Assembly (NCBI GenBank): GCA_032164245.1 | Contig: JAVMKO010000005.1 | Coordinates: 44,172,133 to 44,236,132, forward strand | Direction of reading: 5' to 3' | Origin: Sternotherus odoratus | Lineage: Eukaryota > Chordata > Testudines > Kinosternidae | Length of the DNA stretch: 64,000 bases | Shown: positions 1-10,960 of the stretch, one piece after another | How positions within the stretch are numbered: the stretch's first letter is position 1 | Layout of the letters: each line of letters begins with the position of its first letter | Notes under the pieces: model-generated | Databases searched by the model: none | What the model was told of the DNA's origin: nothing | Seen by the model: only the letters and a program-made list of their open reading frames with translations | Made by a program: the position numbers and the translations under genes

Positions 1-415
1 TGTACTGCATTAGTCAGGACATGAACAAGGGGCTCAGGCTGACCACCAATCCCCATGCTCAGCCCTCCAGGAGCAAAGGGCCCCTCCAAAGCACTACTCT
101 ACGCCTGGGAGCCCCCCTCAGGGAACAACCTCTTCTCTGCCACAGCTGCTACTACCAGAGCCACTGTTCCACCCCGGGGCGGTGCCCTGACAGCAGCCAG
201 TAAAGTCTGCAGGAGCATTCGGGCTCAGGGTGGGAGAAGGCTAAAAACTGGCTATGGGCGTGTTCATGGCTATCTTTGCACTGAGTCCCAGCCCAGTCCT
301 GAGCAGCCTGGAGAAGGCAGCAGCCACCCACTCTCTGCCATATCTGGGGCAGATGTAGCCCGTGCAGGCTGCTTGCTGGTGCTTCTGAGGCCTTGCATCT
401 TGCCTGCTATGTGGC
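1..415. other. Unassigned sequence
   Basis: I recognise no gene, repeat family or RNA here. Short open frames are present on both strands but none resembles a known protein. The stretch ends where a LINE 3' terminus begins. Confidence 0.4.
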
Positions 416-1185
416 ATAAGAACATAAGAATGGCCATACTGGGTTAGACCAAAGTTCCATTTAACCCAGTATCCTGACTTCTGACAATGGTCAATACCAG
501 GTGCCTCAAAGGGAATAAACAACAGATAGTCATCAAGTGATCCATCCCCTGTCACCCATTCTCAGCTTCTGGCAAATAGGCTAGGGACACCATCCCTGAC
601 CATCCTGGTTAATAGCCGTTGATGGACCTATCCTCCGTGGATTTAACTAGTTCTCTTTTGAACCCTGTTATAGTCTTGGCCTTCACAACATCCTCTGGTA
701 AGGAGTTCCGCAGACTGACTGCATTGTGTGAAAAAATACTTCCTTGTGTTTGTTTTCAACCTCCTGCCTATGAATTTCATTTGGTGGCCCCTAGTTCTTG
801 TGTTATTTGAAGGAGTAACTAACACTTCCTTATTTGCTTTCTCCACACCAGTCATGATTTTACAGGCCTCTAGCATACCCCCCCCCCCTCATCTGTTTTC
901 CAAGTGGAAAAGTCCCAGTCTTATCTCCTCATATGGCAGCCGTTCCATACCACTAATCATTTTTGTTGCCCTTTTCTGAATCTTTTCCAAGTCCAATATA
1001 TCTTTTTTGAGATGGGGTAACCATATCTGCATGCAATATTCAAGATGTGGGCATACCACTGATTTATATAGAGGCAATGTGAAATTTTCTGTCTTATTAG
1101 TTATTCCTTTCTTAATGATTACCAACATTCTGTTTGCTTTTTTGACTGCCGCTGCACATTGAGTGGATGTTTTCAGAACATGCCG
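416..1185 (-). mobile_element. CR1-like LINE, 5'-truncated 3' end
   Basis: On the minus strand the sequence enters a reverse transcriptase C-terminal region near 1185 (QCAAAVKKANRML, then YKSVVCPHLEYC and LEKIQKRATKMI, about 940-1180). It continues through a decayed tail and 3' UTR and stops near 416 in a motif that in reptile genomes marks the 3' end of a common CR1/L2-type LINE. The frame shifts after the RATKMI motif and stops follow, so it is dead. Upstream RT, endonuclease and ORF1 are absent, as expected from 5' truncation during target-primed insertion. Exact clade (CR1 versus L2/L3) is not resolved. No target-site duplication was found. Confidence 0.8.
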
Positions 1186-1189
1186 TGTG

Positions 1190-1930
1190 GCATCATGGGA
1201 AGTAGGGAGACAGGGGGGCATAGGATGGGCACAGGGCCGGCGACAGGGGGGTACTATGGGTACAGCTGTACCGGGCCCCCCGACTTTAGGGGGCTCCCGG
1301 TACACAGCTGTACCCGTTCTCGTCCCCCCTTGTCGCCGGACCTGGAGAGCGAGGAAGGGGCGGGGAGGCGGCGCGGCTCTCCCCCGGACGAGCGCGCCTG
1401 GCCCCGGCAGGAGCAGAGAGCCCGGCCAGCGGCAGCGGCGCAGTCCAGGGGGAGAAAGGGCGGGGGGAAGGGGGGAGCAGCAAGGGTGGCTCACGCCGCT
1501 CCCGGGCTCTCGCTCCTGCTGCCGCCAGCTGTCAGCTGGGGGGGGGGGAGCGCCGGCTGGGCTGGGGGGGGGCTGGGCTTCCTCCCCCAGCCGCTGTCAG
1601 CTGGGGGGGGAGCGCCGGCTGGGCTTCCTCCCCCAGCCGCTGTCAGCTGGGGGGTGGAGCGCCGGCTGGGCTGGGGGGGGGGGGCGTCTGGGCTGGAGAT
1701 AGTGTGGGGGGTTCCCCTCTCCCTCATGTCCATCCAGTACATGGCCCCTGGGCAGCCAGGGACAGGTCCCAGAATCTCCCTACTCCTGGATCTGTCCCTG
1801 CCCCCTTGAAGCGAGGACAAGGAGTGCTGATAGACTCAGGTCACAGACAACATGTCCAGGCAGAGTGGGGGCCAGCCAGCAGGGTGACTCGCACCTCAGA
1901 CCCAGTCCCCTCCAACTGTGCCTGACCTTA
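1190..1930. other. GC-rich, CpG-dense sequence
   Basis: G- and C-runs dominate. A palindromic GGTACAGCTGTACC-like motif occurs near 1257-1275 and a related one near 1300-1314. Long open frames exist on both strands but consist of G/P/A/R-rich low-complexity protein and look like a composition effect. This could be a non-autonomous GC-rich repeat or a CpG island; I cannot distinguish the two. Confidence 0.4.
1527..1684. repeat. GC-rich tandem repeat, about 3 units
   Basis: A unit starting GCTGTCAGCTGGGG and containing GAGCGCCGGCTGGGCT recurs at about 1527, 1593 and 1639. Units are separated by CTCCCCCAGCC linkers and differ in G-run length. Confidence 0.75.
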
Positions 1931-1935
1931 TTTGG

Positions 1936-2215
1936 TACACACACACACACACACACACAAACACACACCAAGCACCCCTCACATGTGAACACACACACAT
2001 ACACAGAATGCCCCTCATGCACACACACAGCACCCCTCACAAAATGCCCCCACATGCACATACACACACATACAGCACCCCACCATGCGTGCACACACAG
2101 CACCCTTCGCATACACACACAGCACCTCTCACTCATGCACACACACACACAGAACACCCCTCACACATACAAACACACCCACAATGGCCCACACACATAC
2201 ATACACACAGAGTGC
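1936..2215. repeat. Degenerate CA-rich satellite
   Basis: A (CA)n core lies at 1936-1960. It is followed by repeated CACACACAGCACCCCTCAC-like modules with variants. The histidine/threonine-rich open frames here are artefacts of the repeat. Confidence 0.85.
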
Positions 2216-2924
2216 CCCTTGTGCTGGCTGCAGAGCATTTGAGTCTTGCTTGAACTTTCCCTTCCTTTGCTTTAGCCTAGTGCTCCGCTCCCCCTCACTG
2301 AGCACAGCCGGACACTGCCATCCTGAGCCCTGACTGGTTCTGGGCTGCCTCTCCCACACCCTGGGCTAGGTGGCTGCTCATTGCTGGTGCCCCGCTCTGT
2401 ATGTGCTGTATGTGCTGTCCTCCTCCCCTCAGAGCTGGGCCAGTGATTGCCTCACCTCACTCCAGCTGCTGATTGCCAACACAGAGCAGGCTGGTGCTGG
2501 TTCGATCCGCTAGCCCTGACGCTGGCATCAGTCAGCAGTGACTGCACTGAAAGCAGTAGCATTACCCCAAGGGAAACTAGTGTGAGATCAGACTCAGGCC
2601 TGCCCCACTGCCTGCATCCCCTGGAAAGCCCAGGGTGGGCCTGAGTCTACCTGTCCCCAGCCTCATGACAAGACTCTGGTTAGTGGCTGGCCAGGGCTCT
2701 GCTGCCTGAACAGCCCCAACCCTCGCTTCTTCACCAGACCCAGACCGCGGAACTATGCAGAGCTGGGCTGGCCCTTGCTCCCCAGCTTGCCTTTCTTCCT
2801 GTGATCCTCAGACCGGCTGCCTTGGGGAGGGAGGTGCTGACCTGCCAGGAGGGCTGCAGAAGGCAGAGAGTACAAGGAGTTCAGCTGACCCAGTGAGCAG
2901 TGCCTGCTGGCCAAAATGCAGCTC
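2216..2924. other. Unassigned sequence
   Basis: Moderately GC-rich single-copy-looking DNA. No gene, repeat or RNA recognised. Confidence 0.35.
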
Positions 2925-3200
2925 CTAGCATGCAGAGCGGGGCCTTGGCACAGGCAGGCATTGATGTGGACAGGCCTTGGTGTGGGTGCATGGACAGGAG
3001 CATGGTGTGGGCAGGGCCTTGGGATGGGCTGGACCATGGTGTGGGCTGGCCTTGGTGCAGATGGGGCATGTGTGGGGCTTTGGCATGGGCAGGGCCTCGG
3101 TACAGACAGGGCTGTGGTGTGGACAGGGCCTTGGCATAGGCGGGGCCTTGGAATGGGCAGGGCTGTGGTGCAAGCAGGGCAGAGTTTTGGTGCAGGCAGC
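2925..3200. repeat. Minisatellite, imperfect units of about 20 bp
   Basis: GGGCCTTGG-type units (for example GGCAGGGCCTTGGCATGGGC) repeat more than ten times with substitutions and length changes. Open frames across it are low complexity and are not supported as genes. Confidence 0.8.
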
Positions 3201-3339
3201 CCTTGGCCCTGTAACAGGCATCATAGCAGTGGGGAGTGCATAATGTTGCTCAGATGGAAACGTCTGGCCCCCAACACAAGAGCTCATTAATGCTCCAACA
3301 TGGATCACTTAATGCTGTCCATCAGCTGTGCTCCCGAAG

Positions 3340-6300
3340 GGCTGGGCGGCCTCTGCTAGTGCGCTCTCAGCGGCCGGGCAGGTGGGAAGGGTCGGGGCGC
3401 CCCGAGGACCAGAGCGGGGGCTTCCTCCGGGGGAGAAGGGCAGGAAAAAGGAGGGGGCGGCGGGAGCAGAGCACCGCCCAGATCGAGGCCCGCTGGTAAA
3501 GGGCCATCCTCCCCCTGGGTGAATGGGGTCAGGCCCAGGGCCTCGATTTCATCATAGATGGAGGGGAGGGCGGGCTCTTCGGCCCCAGCGGCCTCCCCTC
3601 CAGACACCGGGGTGACAAGCGCCTCGGCATCAGTGGTAGCAGAGGTGGGGGGCGCCGATGATGTGGGGGCCTGAGGGGCTCCCGCAGCGGCCCCCTCGCA
3701 AGGAGGGTGATCGGGGGGGACGGGGTCATCCCCCTCTGCTGCCGTGGCCTTGGTGGCCGGCTCCTCCTGCTGGGCTCCATCCGGGGTCACGGCAGAGGGT
3801 GTCTTGGTGGTAGCCGCCCGCAGCAGCTTTCGGGGGGCTACCTCCCTCTCCCCATCAGAGGGAGGGGAGCGGGCCCGTGCCCTGCGGGCGGCACGTTTCC
3901 CCCGGACGAGCACCCAGCCCTCCAAGGTGGAGGTGGAGGGCCAGTCAGTGGGAGCAGGGCCAGGGGGTAAGGGATCCGGAGTCTGGGGTGGGACAACGGG
4001 GGGAGGGGAAACCTCCCCCTGGGGCGGGCCCTCCCTCTCGACTACCAAGGACCCCGTCACCCCCTCCCCTGTAGAGGGAGGGGCGGCAGGAGCGGCGGTG
4101 GCAGCCGGGCAACCAGGGCCACCGGCGTTGACGGGGCCGGCGCCCTCTCGGGTCCCGGGGGTCCCGGGCTCCCCCTCAGTCCGGGCCAGGGGGCAGTCCC
4201 TCCGGACGTGCCCCGTCGCCCGGCAGAGGAAGCACCGGGCCTCCCCCATAGAATAATGGACCCGATAATACACCCCCTGGTGGGGCACCACAAAGGAACC
4301 CTCCAGGGGCGTTCCGCCACACGCCATCGCCAACGGTACTTGGAGCTGTACCTGCCGGCGGAAGGAGAGAACATGGTGTAAGACGGGGTCCTTGTAGCCC
4401 GAGGAGAGATGGGAGATGGCGGAAATGGGCCTCCCCAGGTGGAGAGGGCGGGCAACAGGGCAGCATCTGGGAGGCAGGGCGGGACGGAGGTGAGAACCAC
4501 CCGTACGCCCAGGTCCTCCAGCGGTTCTAAGGGCACAAACGCCCCCCACCGACATGCCCTTCTCCACCGCCTCTTGGGCGGCGGCCTCTGACACCAGGAA
4601 GAAGACCATCTTCCCGTACATCTTGGAGGCCGCCACGATGTTCCTGGGCCCCACCACCCGCGCCAGCGCTCGCGCATAGGTTTCGCCATTGGGCGAGGCT
4701 GGCACCAGGTGTCACCGGATACCGTGCTTACTGGTGAGCGAGTGGAAAGGGCCCCGTCCCCCAGAGATGGCAGCGGAGGCGGCGGTCGGGGCGGGCAGTG
4801 GGGCGGCGGCCACCCGGGCGTACGCCCTGTGGGCTGGAGGGTCCGCAGAGCTGGTGGAGGGGATGGCCAGGGAAGGGGGGGGCCGTGGCAGATGTCAACG
4901 CCGCGGCCGGAGGGGCGGCCCCGCCCACGGGAGGTGTCGGTTTCCGGGCGGGGCCCTTTCCCTTCTTTCTCCCCTGGCCCTTCCTGCTGGTGGGAGGGGC
5001 GGCCACGGCAGCGGCAGGGACCGGGCAGGGGCCGGTCGAGAGGGTGGCCACAGGATTGGGCAGGGGCGATGGCACAGGAGGGGGAGGGATTGGGTGAGTG
5101 GGGACTGAAGGAGGGGCAGGGGCAGGAACAGGGGTCTCCTCCATGATGGTAAGGGGAGAGGAGGAGGCCATATAGGGGTAGGGACAGGGGGTGACCACTC
5201 CTCCCTGCTGAACTGTAGGCGGGGGAGGAGGGTCTGGTGGAGGGGGTAGGTGAAGGAAGGGGCTAACCACTCCTCCCCGCTAGGCTGGAAGCAGGGAAGG
5301 AGGGTGCTGGCAGGGGTCAAGGGTGGGTACTGGGGATAAAGCGAAAGGTCCGGTTCCTCCGGCTGCACTGGGAGGAGAGGGGGCTACAAAATCATGGGGG
5401 TGGGGGGTGAAGGTGAGACTGATGGGAGGGGGGGTGCACAGGCACCTAAAGGGGAACCGTGGGCACACGCGATGGAGGGGGGAACTAGGGAGGACCGGGG
5501 AGTAAAGGGCCTGGGTGGGAGCACAAAATGGAGGCTAAGGGTAAAATGGCTGGGTGGTAACTTAACTAAAAGTCAAAGTTTGGGGCGGGGCCAGGGACAA
5601 AGGCTGAAAGGTTAGGGAAGGAAAGCTAACGGGAAGGGATCTTTTGGGGAAATTAGGTAGTGGGCGGGGCAGACTAGGGGGAGGGAGTAACCAAACTAAA
5701 GAAGCAGTTGGGGGGGCAGGGAAGGGGTTGCAAGGGGAGGGGACCCCCACCAGCCAAACGCAGCTGGGGGGGGGGGGAGAGTAGGAAAAAGTCTGAGGTG
5801 GGATGCGTGTGCCCACAGGCGCCTGTGCAACACAGTCCTTGCTGCTCACAGTCCCAGGTGGTGAAATGGGGTGGGGAAGCCGACCCCAGCGTCGAGGGGT
5901 GAAGAGCAGGTCCGGATGGTGGACGGGTCGGTGGAGGGGGCAACAGTGGGGGGTGGTGGTCAGGGGAGCAGATGGGCAGGGGGGAGGACTTCCTGCCTCT
6001 CCCCCACGCTCCCCCCGGCAACAGCGATTCCACCACCCCAAGAGCACAGATGACAGAGTCACTCAGTCCAGTTGTAAACCCCCTCCACAAAGTCCTTTGA
6101 TGGACGACTCACCTAATCGACGGTAGAGGCGGCTTCGGGGTGGCGGTGAGCAGCAGGATTGTCGAGAGGCCCGGTGGTAGTAGTGGCTGTGGTGGTGATG
6201 GTGTCTGGGCCTCTTCCCCCCCCCAGAAACAGTGGGGGGGGGGCAGGCCAGCAGGCCTCCCCCCCCCCCCGCAGCAGTCCTGTTTGGTGAGGTGGAGGGG

Positions 6301-6480
6301 GGAGCTCAACCTGGCTGGTAGTGAAGTAATGCAGTCCAAAGGAGGAGCTCCAGAAGTGATGGCAGCCACAGGGAAACAGTGGGGTGTGTGGGAGTGAGTG
6401 GATGCGTGGGGGTGAGAAAGGCCTGGCAGCAGTGGCAGGACCAGGTGGAGGGGGAAGGAAGGGGCTTCAGGGGGCAAGGG
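3340..6480 (-). mobile_element. Tx1-like LINE, 5' half (leader and ORF1)
   Basis: Minus-strand element. C-rich leader-like DNA from about 6480 down to 5150 precedes a decayed ORF1 with a zinc knuckle (3356-5145). The expected ORF2 does not follow below 3340; sequence changes abruptly to unrelated DNA and a minisatellite. A 3' truncation is unusual for a LINE and suggests later deletion or rearrangement. Upstream at 6505-6800 lies part of an LTR, so the left limit is approximate. Assignment to the Tx1 branch of the L1 superfamily rests on ORF1 and on the related ORF2 fragment at 6942-8390. Confidence 0.6.
3356..5145 (-). pseudogene. Tx1-like LINE ORF1 protein, frameshifted
   Basis: ORF1 (Gag-like) RNA-binding protein of a Tx1-type LINE. 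The best block starts near 4705 with ARALARVVGPRNIVAASKMY and a frame that shifts twice, near 4560 and 4445, and then recovers. A CCHC knuckle follows at about 4200-4245 (CFLCRATGHVRRDC, C-x2-C-x4-H-x4-C), then a proline/acid-rich tail ending at 3356. An N-terminal Pro/Ala-rich segment with a basic RKKGKG patch lies in another frame at 4728-5145 (possible ATG near 5145), and a TGA separates it from the main block. With at least two frameshifts and one stop it cannot make an intact protein. Family identity is from the knuckle plus flanking motifs; the N-terminal boundary is uncertain. Confidence 0.6.
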
Positions 6481-6504
6481 TGGTGGTAGCAGCAGCAGCC
6501 CCTG

Positions 6505-6800
6505 CACCCCTAGGACCTCGGTGGGGCCCTGTGGGCTGGGGGTTTCCAGGCAGGAGCTTCCCCAGCTCCTCTTGCCTTGCCCCAGCCCTACACCACTCTA
6601 GATACCTTGTCAAGCTCCCACCAGCCAGGCCTATCTGCCTCTGTAGACAGAGGAGACTGTTTCCTGTGTGCACCAAACTGAGCCCTTTTATCAGGGCCAG
6701 CTCGGCCGTAATTGAACCAGCCACAGCTGTGGCTCCCAGCCCAATCAGGCTGGAGCTTGCTTGCCCCAGCCACAGCCCTTGCTACAGCCTTTTGCACCTT
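6505..6800 (-). mobile_element. LTR fragment, family alpha
   Basis: Matches the LTRs at 55144-55790 and 48191-48912, sharing GGGGTTTCCAGG, GAGGAGACT and CAGCCACAGC blocks in the same order. Only part of the LTR remains and no TSD is visible. It separates the two Tx1-like LINE pieces. Confidence 0.65.
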
Positions 6801-6829
6801 TTGGGTACCCGAGAAGTGGGCGGGCCTAG

Positions 6830-8392
6830 GCCCGCCGGTAACTAAAGTCCCTCCCCCAGCCCGGCGGGAGGGACACTAGGCCCGGGGCCAACTAAATACG
6901 GGGGGCAACTAATGAAAAAAAGGCAGGGGAGTGCGTGAAGGTCACAGGTTCAAAACAAGGGTACAGGATGGGGACACCGAGCAGAGAACCCCGCACAGCG
7001 CCCACTGCTCCGCGAAGCTATCGAGGGAGCCAGTGGACGCTGCCCAGTGGAACTCTGCCCGGAGGCGTGACTGGAGAAGTGACCTGAGGTAGGCCCCACA
7101 GTCACAGCGTACCCCCTTGTCTAGCATCCTCCTCCTGGTCTTATAGATGGCGATTTTAGCAAGCGCCAGGAGGAAGTTGACGAGGAGGTCTCGCGACTTT
7201 GTGGGGCCACGGATAGGGTGCCCAAAAAGAAAAAGGTGTGGGGAAAAGTGCAGCCAGAACCTCAATAAGAGGTTCTAGAGGAGCCGGAATAGGGGCTGCA
7301 GCCTGGCGCACTCTAGATAGGCGTGCGCCAGGTCCTCCCTCACGCCGCAGAAAGGACATGGGATGTGGGTGTGGGAGTGGGGAGGCCGGGAGGGCTCACG
7401 AAGCCGGGGCCTAAGTACTAATTCCAGAGGGCCCGGGGTGAGGGGTGGGCAGGGAGTACCCTCTCGCAGGACTCGCCGCAGGAAACCAAGAGAGGCGGGA
7501 GGCAGAGCGGTCCTCACCTCCCGGAGTACGCGCAGGGGGGTCGCGAGGGTGGAGAGCCCCATGCGCCGAGCGAGCGCACGGGGATCCGCCCAGTCCCCCC
7601 CGTCGTAGTCCAGGAGGTCTCCGACTTTCGTGATTTCTGCCAGGACCAACCTCCGGCGCACCGAGGGAGACTCCGCCACCTGCACACCGAGGGTCAGATT
7701 GTGAAGCAGGGGCTCCGCGAGGAGATCCTCTCCTTCGGTGGCCACAAAGGACCTGGTCGCCCCGAAGAGCTGCCAGGTCCGGAGGAGGTCCTGGTAGAAG
7801 GCCGGCAGCTCCGAGAGGTCTCGCGGAAGACCTCCCCGTTCGAGAAAAAAGAGCTGCCGGTCATATTGAAGCCCCCGGAGGCGGCGGAGGAAGGCGTGCG
7901 CCAACGTTCTCCATGCCGGACTACCAGCACCATAAAGGAGTCTCTGCAGGGCCTGGAGGCGGAAGACGTGGACCTGGCTGTGCAAGCAGACCAGGCCCTG
8001 CCCTCCTTCCGCCAGGGGAAGACTCAGAACCCCCGCAGAAACCCAGTGCAGTCCTGGCCAGAAAAACCCCATGGCGAGCCTCCGGAGTCCGGCCAGGATC
8101 CTCGGGGCCGGGCTCAGGGTGTTGAGCCGGTGCCAGAGCATGGACAGGACCAGCTGATTCAACACCAGCGCCCTCCCACGGAGGGAGAGGCACTGGAGCA
8201 GTCCCATCCATCTCCGCACCCGCTCACTCACCCTGCCCTCCAAATCCTGCCAGTTTTCCGGCGGGGAGGGGTGCGTGGCGGAGAGATAAACGCCCAGATA
8301 GAGCAGCGGACCCGCGCTCCACCGGATGGCTTGAAGCGCGGGTGGGAGGGAGCTGACTTGCCACCCGTCCCCGACCACCAGGCACTCCACTT
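6830..8392 (-). mobile_element. Tx1-like LINE, 3' part (ORF2 C-terminus)
   Basis: 5'-truncated minus-strand LINE. It starts inside ORF2 at about 8390, immediately next to a SINE, and runs through the ORF2 stop at 6942 into a 3' UTR ending about 6830. It lies on the 5' side (minus-strand sense) of the ORF1 piece at 3356-5145, so the two cannot be one collinear element. Confidence 0.7.
6942..8390 (-). pseudogene. Tx1-like LINE ORF2, C-terminal RT region
   Basis: Region downstream of the RT catalytic core of an L1-superfamily ORF2. It includes WSAGPLLYLGVYLS near the start, the thumb-like block VRRWMGLLQCLSLRGRALVL, and a terminal zinc-finger-like motif CPFCGVREDLAHAYLEC (C-x2-C-x7-H-x4-C) at about 7310-7360. 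The frame is open from 8390 to 6942 except for one in-frame TAG at 7275-7277; the same frame then continues to a natural stop at 6942. Endonuclease and the RT active site are missing through 5' truncation. One stop in about 480 codons suggests a relatively young insertion. Confidence 0.75.
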
Positions 8393-8560
8393 ATTAAATA
8401 GAATCTTAGAGTTGGAAGGGACCTGAGGAAATCATCTAGCCCAACTGCCTGCTCAAAGCAGGACTAATCCCTATTTTTTCTCCCATATTGCTAAATAGCC
8501 CCCTCAGGGATTGAACTCACAACCCTGGGTTTAGCAGGCCAATGCTCAAACCGCTATTGG
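8393..8560 (-). mobile_element. tRNA-derived SINE with CR1-like tail
   Basis: Read on the minus strand, the 5' part has tRNA-like promoter boxes: GGTTTGAGCATTGG (A-box side) and GGTTGTGAGTTCAATCC (B box) at about 8510-8555. A body follows, then a tail of GGTCCCTTCCAACTCTAAGA type, which is the 3' end shared with CR1. This is the Cry/PolIII-type SINE of cryptodiran turtles. It lacks the first bases of the tRNA head. It is not a functional tRNA gene. Confidence 0.8.
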
Positions 8561-8884
8561 CTGCCAACTAGACATGGAGCCATTGTTCACTAGCTGTGGA
8601 GCCCGGTAATCTAGCCAGCTTTCTAGCCAACTTATAGTCCATTCATCCAATCCATACTTTTTTAACTTACTGGCAAGAATACTGTGGGAGATGGTATCAA
8701 CAGCTTTGCTAAAATCAAGGAATAACACATCCACTATTTTCCCTCCATCCACAGCGACAGTTATCTCATCATAGAAGGCAATTAGGTTAGTCAGGCATGA
8801 CTTGCCCTTGGTAAATTCATGCTCACTGTTCCCGATCACTTTCCTCTCCTCTGAGTGCTTCAAAATGGATTCCTTGAGGACCTG
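8561..8884 (-). pseudogene. CR1 reverse transcriptase, central fragment
   Basis: Contains EFTKGKSCLTNLIAFYDEIT and VDVLFLDFSKAVDTISH, typical of CR1 RT. The catalytic block YLDFSKAFD-like is read as FLDFSKAVD. It ends at the SINE boundary before the SGVPQG motif. Continuous with the fragment at 10102-10240 once the LTR is removed. Confidence 0.8.
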
Positions 8885-10101
8885 TGTGACGAAGTAGGAA
8901 TACTGTGTGTGCGTGCCTCAGTTTCCCCTATGCAGTTCTTAAGGAATAGGGGCTGACACTGGAAGCAAGGAGGCATCCCAGATGCTGTAATCTGACCCCA
9001 GGTGTTGGAGAGAGGTCAGGTGATACCTCGAGCCCGGGAAAGGGACAAAGGAGAGCAGGGAGGGGCTGGAGGGGATTTGGGGGAAGCAGGCTGGTTTTTG
9101 GCTGGAGCCAGGCAAGGAAGGGGAGAGGGCTATCTCGCTCTCTGGCCCCAAGATGGATCCAGCTGAGGGCTCACGCTCGCTCGCTGCATGGTCTGTGTGA
9201 GACCAGTGTGACAAAGCTCCACGCCTGTACTTGTGGGTCCTGCGTTTCTTGGCGGATTTCACTAGCCTCGGTGACTAATTGCGGAAGGCAGGGGGGGGGG
9301 GCGGGCCCGCCCTCTTCTCCGGGCTCCAGCCCAGGGGCCCTAACAGTATCAGTTGAGAAGGCTGACCTTTTAACCACCAAGCACAATACAATTCCCTGGG
9401 CTTCTTCCTCACAACAGTTCCTGCTTCTTTACTCTCCACTTCACCCTTACCTCAGGGCCTCCTTCCAAACCGCTCTCTGCTTCAATGCCTCCAACCTCTT
9501 CTCTGCTCCAATGCCTCCAACCTCTTCTCTGCTCCAATGTCTCCAAACTCCTCTCTGCTCCAACCACCCACACTGTCTGCCTGAGGCAGGGGTTTTTATT
9601 AAGGCCTTACTTGACAGCAGGTGCTCCTAATTGCCCTGCTGCCTGCTAGAACCTTCTTAATTGACCCCAGGTGTCTAGATTGGCCTGGAGTAGCCTTTGA
9701 TTGGCTATAGGGGGAACAGAGACCTGCACATCCTGAGACTGATGTACCTGCCTTCTAGCACTCTCCTATACCCTTCAGGTCTGACTCTATCACACCAGAT
9801 AGAAGTCATCGAATAAACCTGTTTTACTGGCTGGCTGAGAGTCACGTTTGACTGTGGATTTGGGGGTGCAGAATCCATGGGCTCCCCCAGGACCCCGCCC
9901 AGGAGGGCTTGCTGGGGCAAGCACACGGAGGGGCAGAAGGTGCTGAATGCTCCGAGGTCTGACCCAGGAAGGTGGAAGTGGGTACCCGTGAAGTTCCTGG
10001 CCTTGGAAACAGGCTGTATACGGAGAAGAGGCCCTTCACCCGAACTCTGGTCTGGCTCACTAGGGAGCGGTTCCAGTCCATCGCCCGGGCACTCCGTGAC
10101 A
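8885..10101 (+). mobile_element. Solo LTR, family gamma, TSD ACCTG
   Basis: Begins TGTGACGAAG and ends CCGTGACA. It is flanked by perfect 5-bp repeats ACCTG at 8880-8884 and 10102-10106. AATAAA near 9813 supports plus orientation. It contains a second LTR at 9207-9794 and interrupts CR1. Confidence 0.9.
9207..9794 (-). mobile_element. Solo LTR, family delta, TSD CCAG
   Basis: Runs TGTGACAAAG to TCTATCACA on the plus strand. Flanked by CCAG at 9203-9206 and 9795-9798. TTAATAAAAACCCC on the minus strand suggests minus orientation. Short near-repeats (CAATGCCTCCAACC) occur at about 9483-9545. Nested inside the gamma LTR, so it is younger. Confidence 0.85.
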
Positions 10102-10237
10102 ACCTGCTCCATGATTTTTCCAGGGACTGAGGTGAGACTGTAGTTCCCCAAGTTCTCCTTCCCTTTTTTAAAGATAGTCACTGAGGTGAGGCTGACTGAC
10201 CTTAATAAAGATAGGAAATAGGATTTAAGTGGTTCCA
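10102..10237 (-). pseudogene. CR1 reverse transcriptase fragment
   Basis: Encodes VTIFKKGKENLGNYS and LTSVPGKIMEQV, the CR1 block PIFKKGKKEDPGNYRPVSLT-like and its continuation. Joins the 8561-8884 piece across the gamma LTR duplication. Confidence 0.8.
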
Positions 10238-10960
10238 AGTAGTAACAGGCAGAATAAAGTGAATTACCAAATAAAATAAAATAGAAAATGCAGATCTAAC
10301 ACTGATACAGTAAAAAAGCCTCACCCTCAGTGAATTCCTTCTTTCAGGCTAAACTCCCTGTTAGCCTGGGTCCAGCAATCACTCGCACTCCCCCTGCAGT
10401 CACAGTCCTCTGTTCCAGTTTCTTCCAGGAATCCTTGGGGGGTGGAGGGCTGTTCTTTGAGCCAGCTGAGAACAAAATGGAGAGGTCTCTCCCAGGTTTA
10501 TATAGACTTCCTCCTGTGGGTGGAGAGCCCCTCCTCCTTCCTATGCAGAGTCCACATGGACTCTCAGAGCACATGGCTCAGTTGCAGGCCCGAACCAGAC
10601 TCCCCTCACCACCAGCCATGCTGCATTCCTGAGGAAGCTCAGGTGTAGACGGGCGTCTACAAAGTTCACTGTTTGCTTGATTGGTTCTCAATTGGGCTTA
10701 ACTGAGAATAGTCTTCTCCCAGAGAGCTGCTCAGCTGCTCTCCAAAGTCCACATATAACCAACCAAGCACATAGACAATATTCATAACTTTGAATACAAA
10801 ACAGACACATACATACAAATAGGATGAGCAGATCCAGCGGATCATTACCTTCACAGAGATATGTTACGTGGCATATGTAGCAAAACCATATTCCAGTAAT
10901 ATCGTACATATATTTACAGGCACACACACCCCATAAAGCCTTATGGGGTACACCGTCACA
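10238..10960 (-). mobile_element. LTR, beta-related subfamily, 3' truncated
   Basis: On the minus strand it starts TGTGACGGTG at 10960. It shares CATAGGAAGGAGGAGG, CCCACAGGAGGAAGTCTAT and TATAAACCTGG-type blocks with the beta LTRs at 53195-54249. A TATA-like motif lies near 10495-10505. No matching TSD was found, and CR1 sequence is missing at the junction, so insertion was accompanied or followed by deletion. Confidence 0.65.

Noticed and set aside
889..1809. Long open frames rich in Gly, Pro, Arg on both strands
   Set aside because: They overlap each other on both strands in GC-rich repeat DNA and show no domain; only the LINE-derived C-terminus of the minus frame is meaningful.
1865..2253. 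His/Thr-rich open frames
   Set aside because: Direct translation of a CA repeat.
2900..3308. Trp/Gly-rich open frames on both strands
   Set aside because: Product of the minisatellite; no homology and both strands are equally open.
5562..6090. Pro/Ser/Leu-rich minus-strand open frames upstream of LINE ORF1
   Set aside because: C-rich leader-like DNA with several overlapping frames; no recognisable domain.
8500..8560. Possible tRNA gene
   Set aside because: The A- and B-box-like motifs belong to a SINE head; no complete cloverleaf, and the head is truncated.
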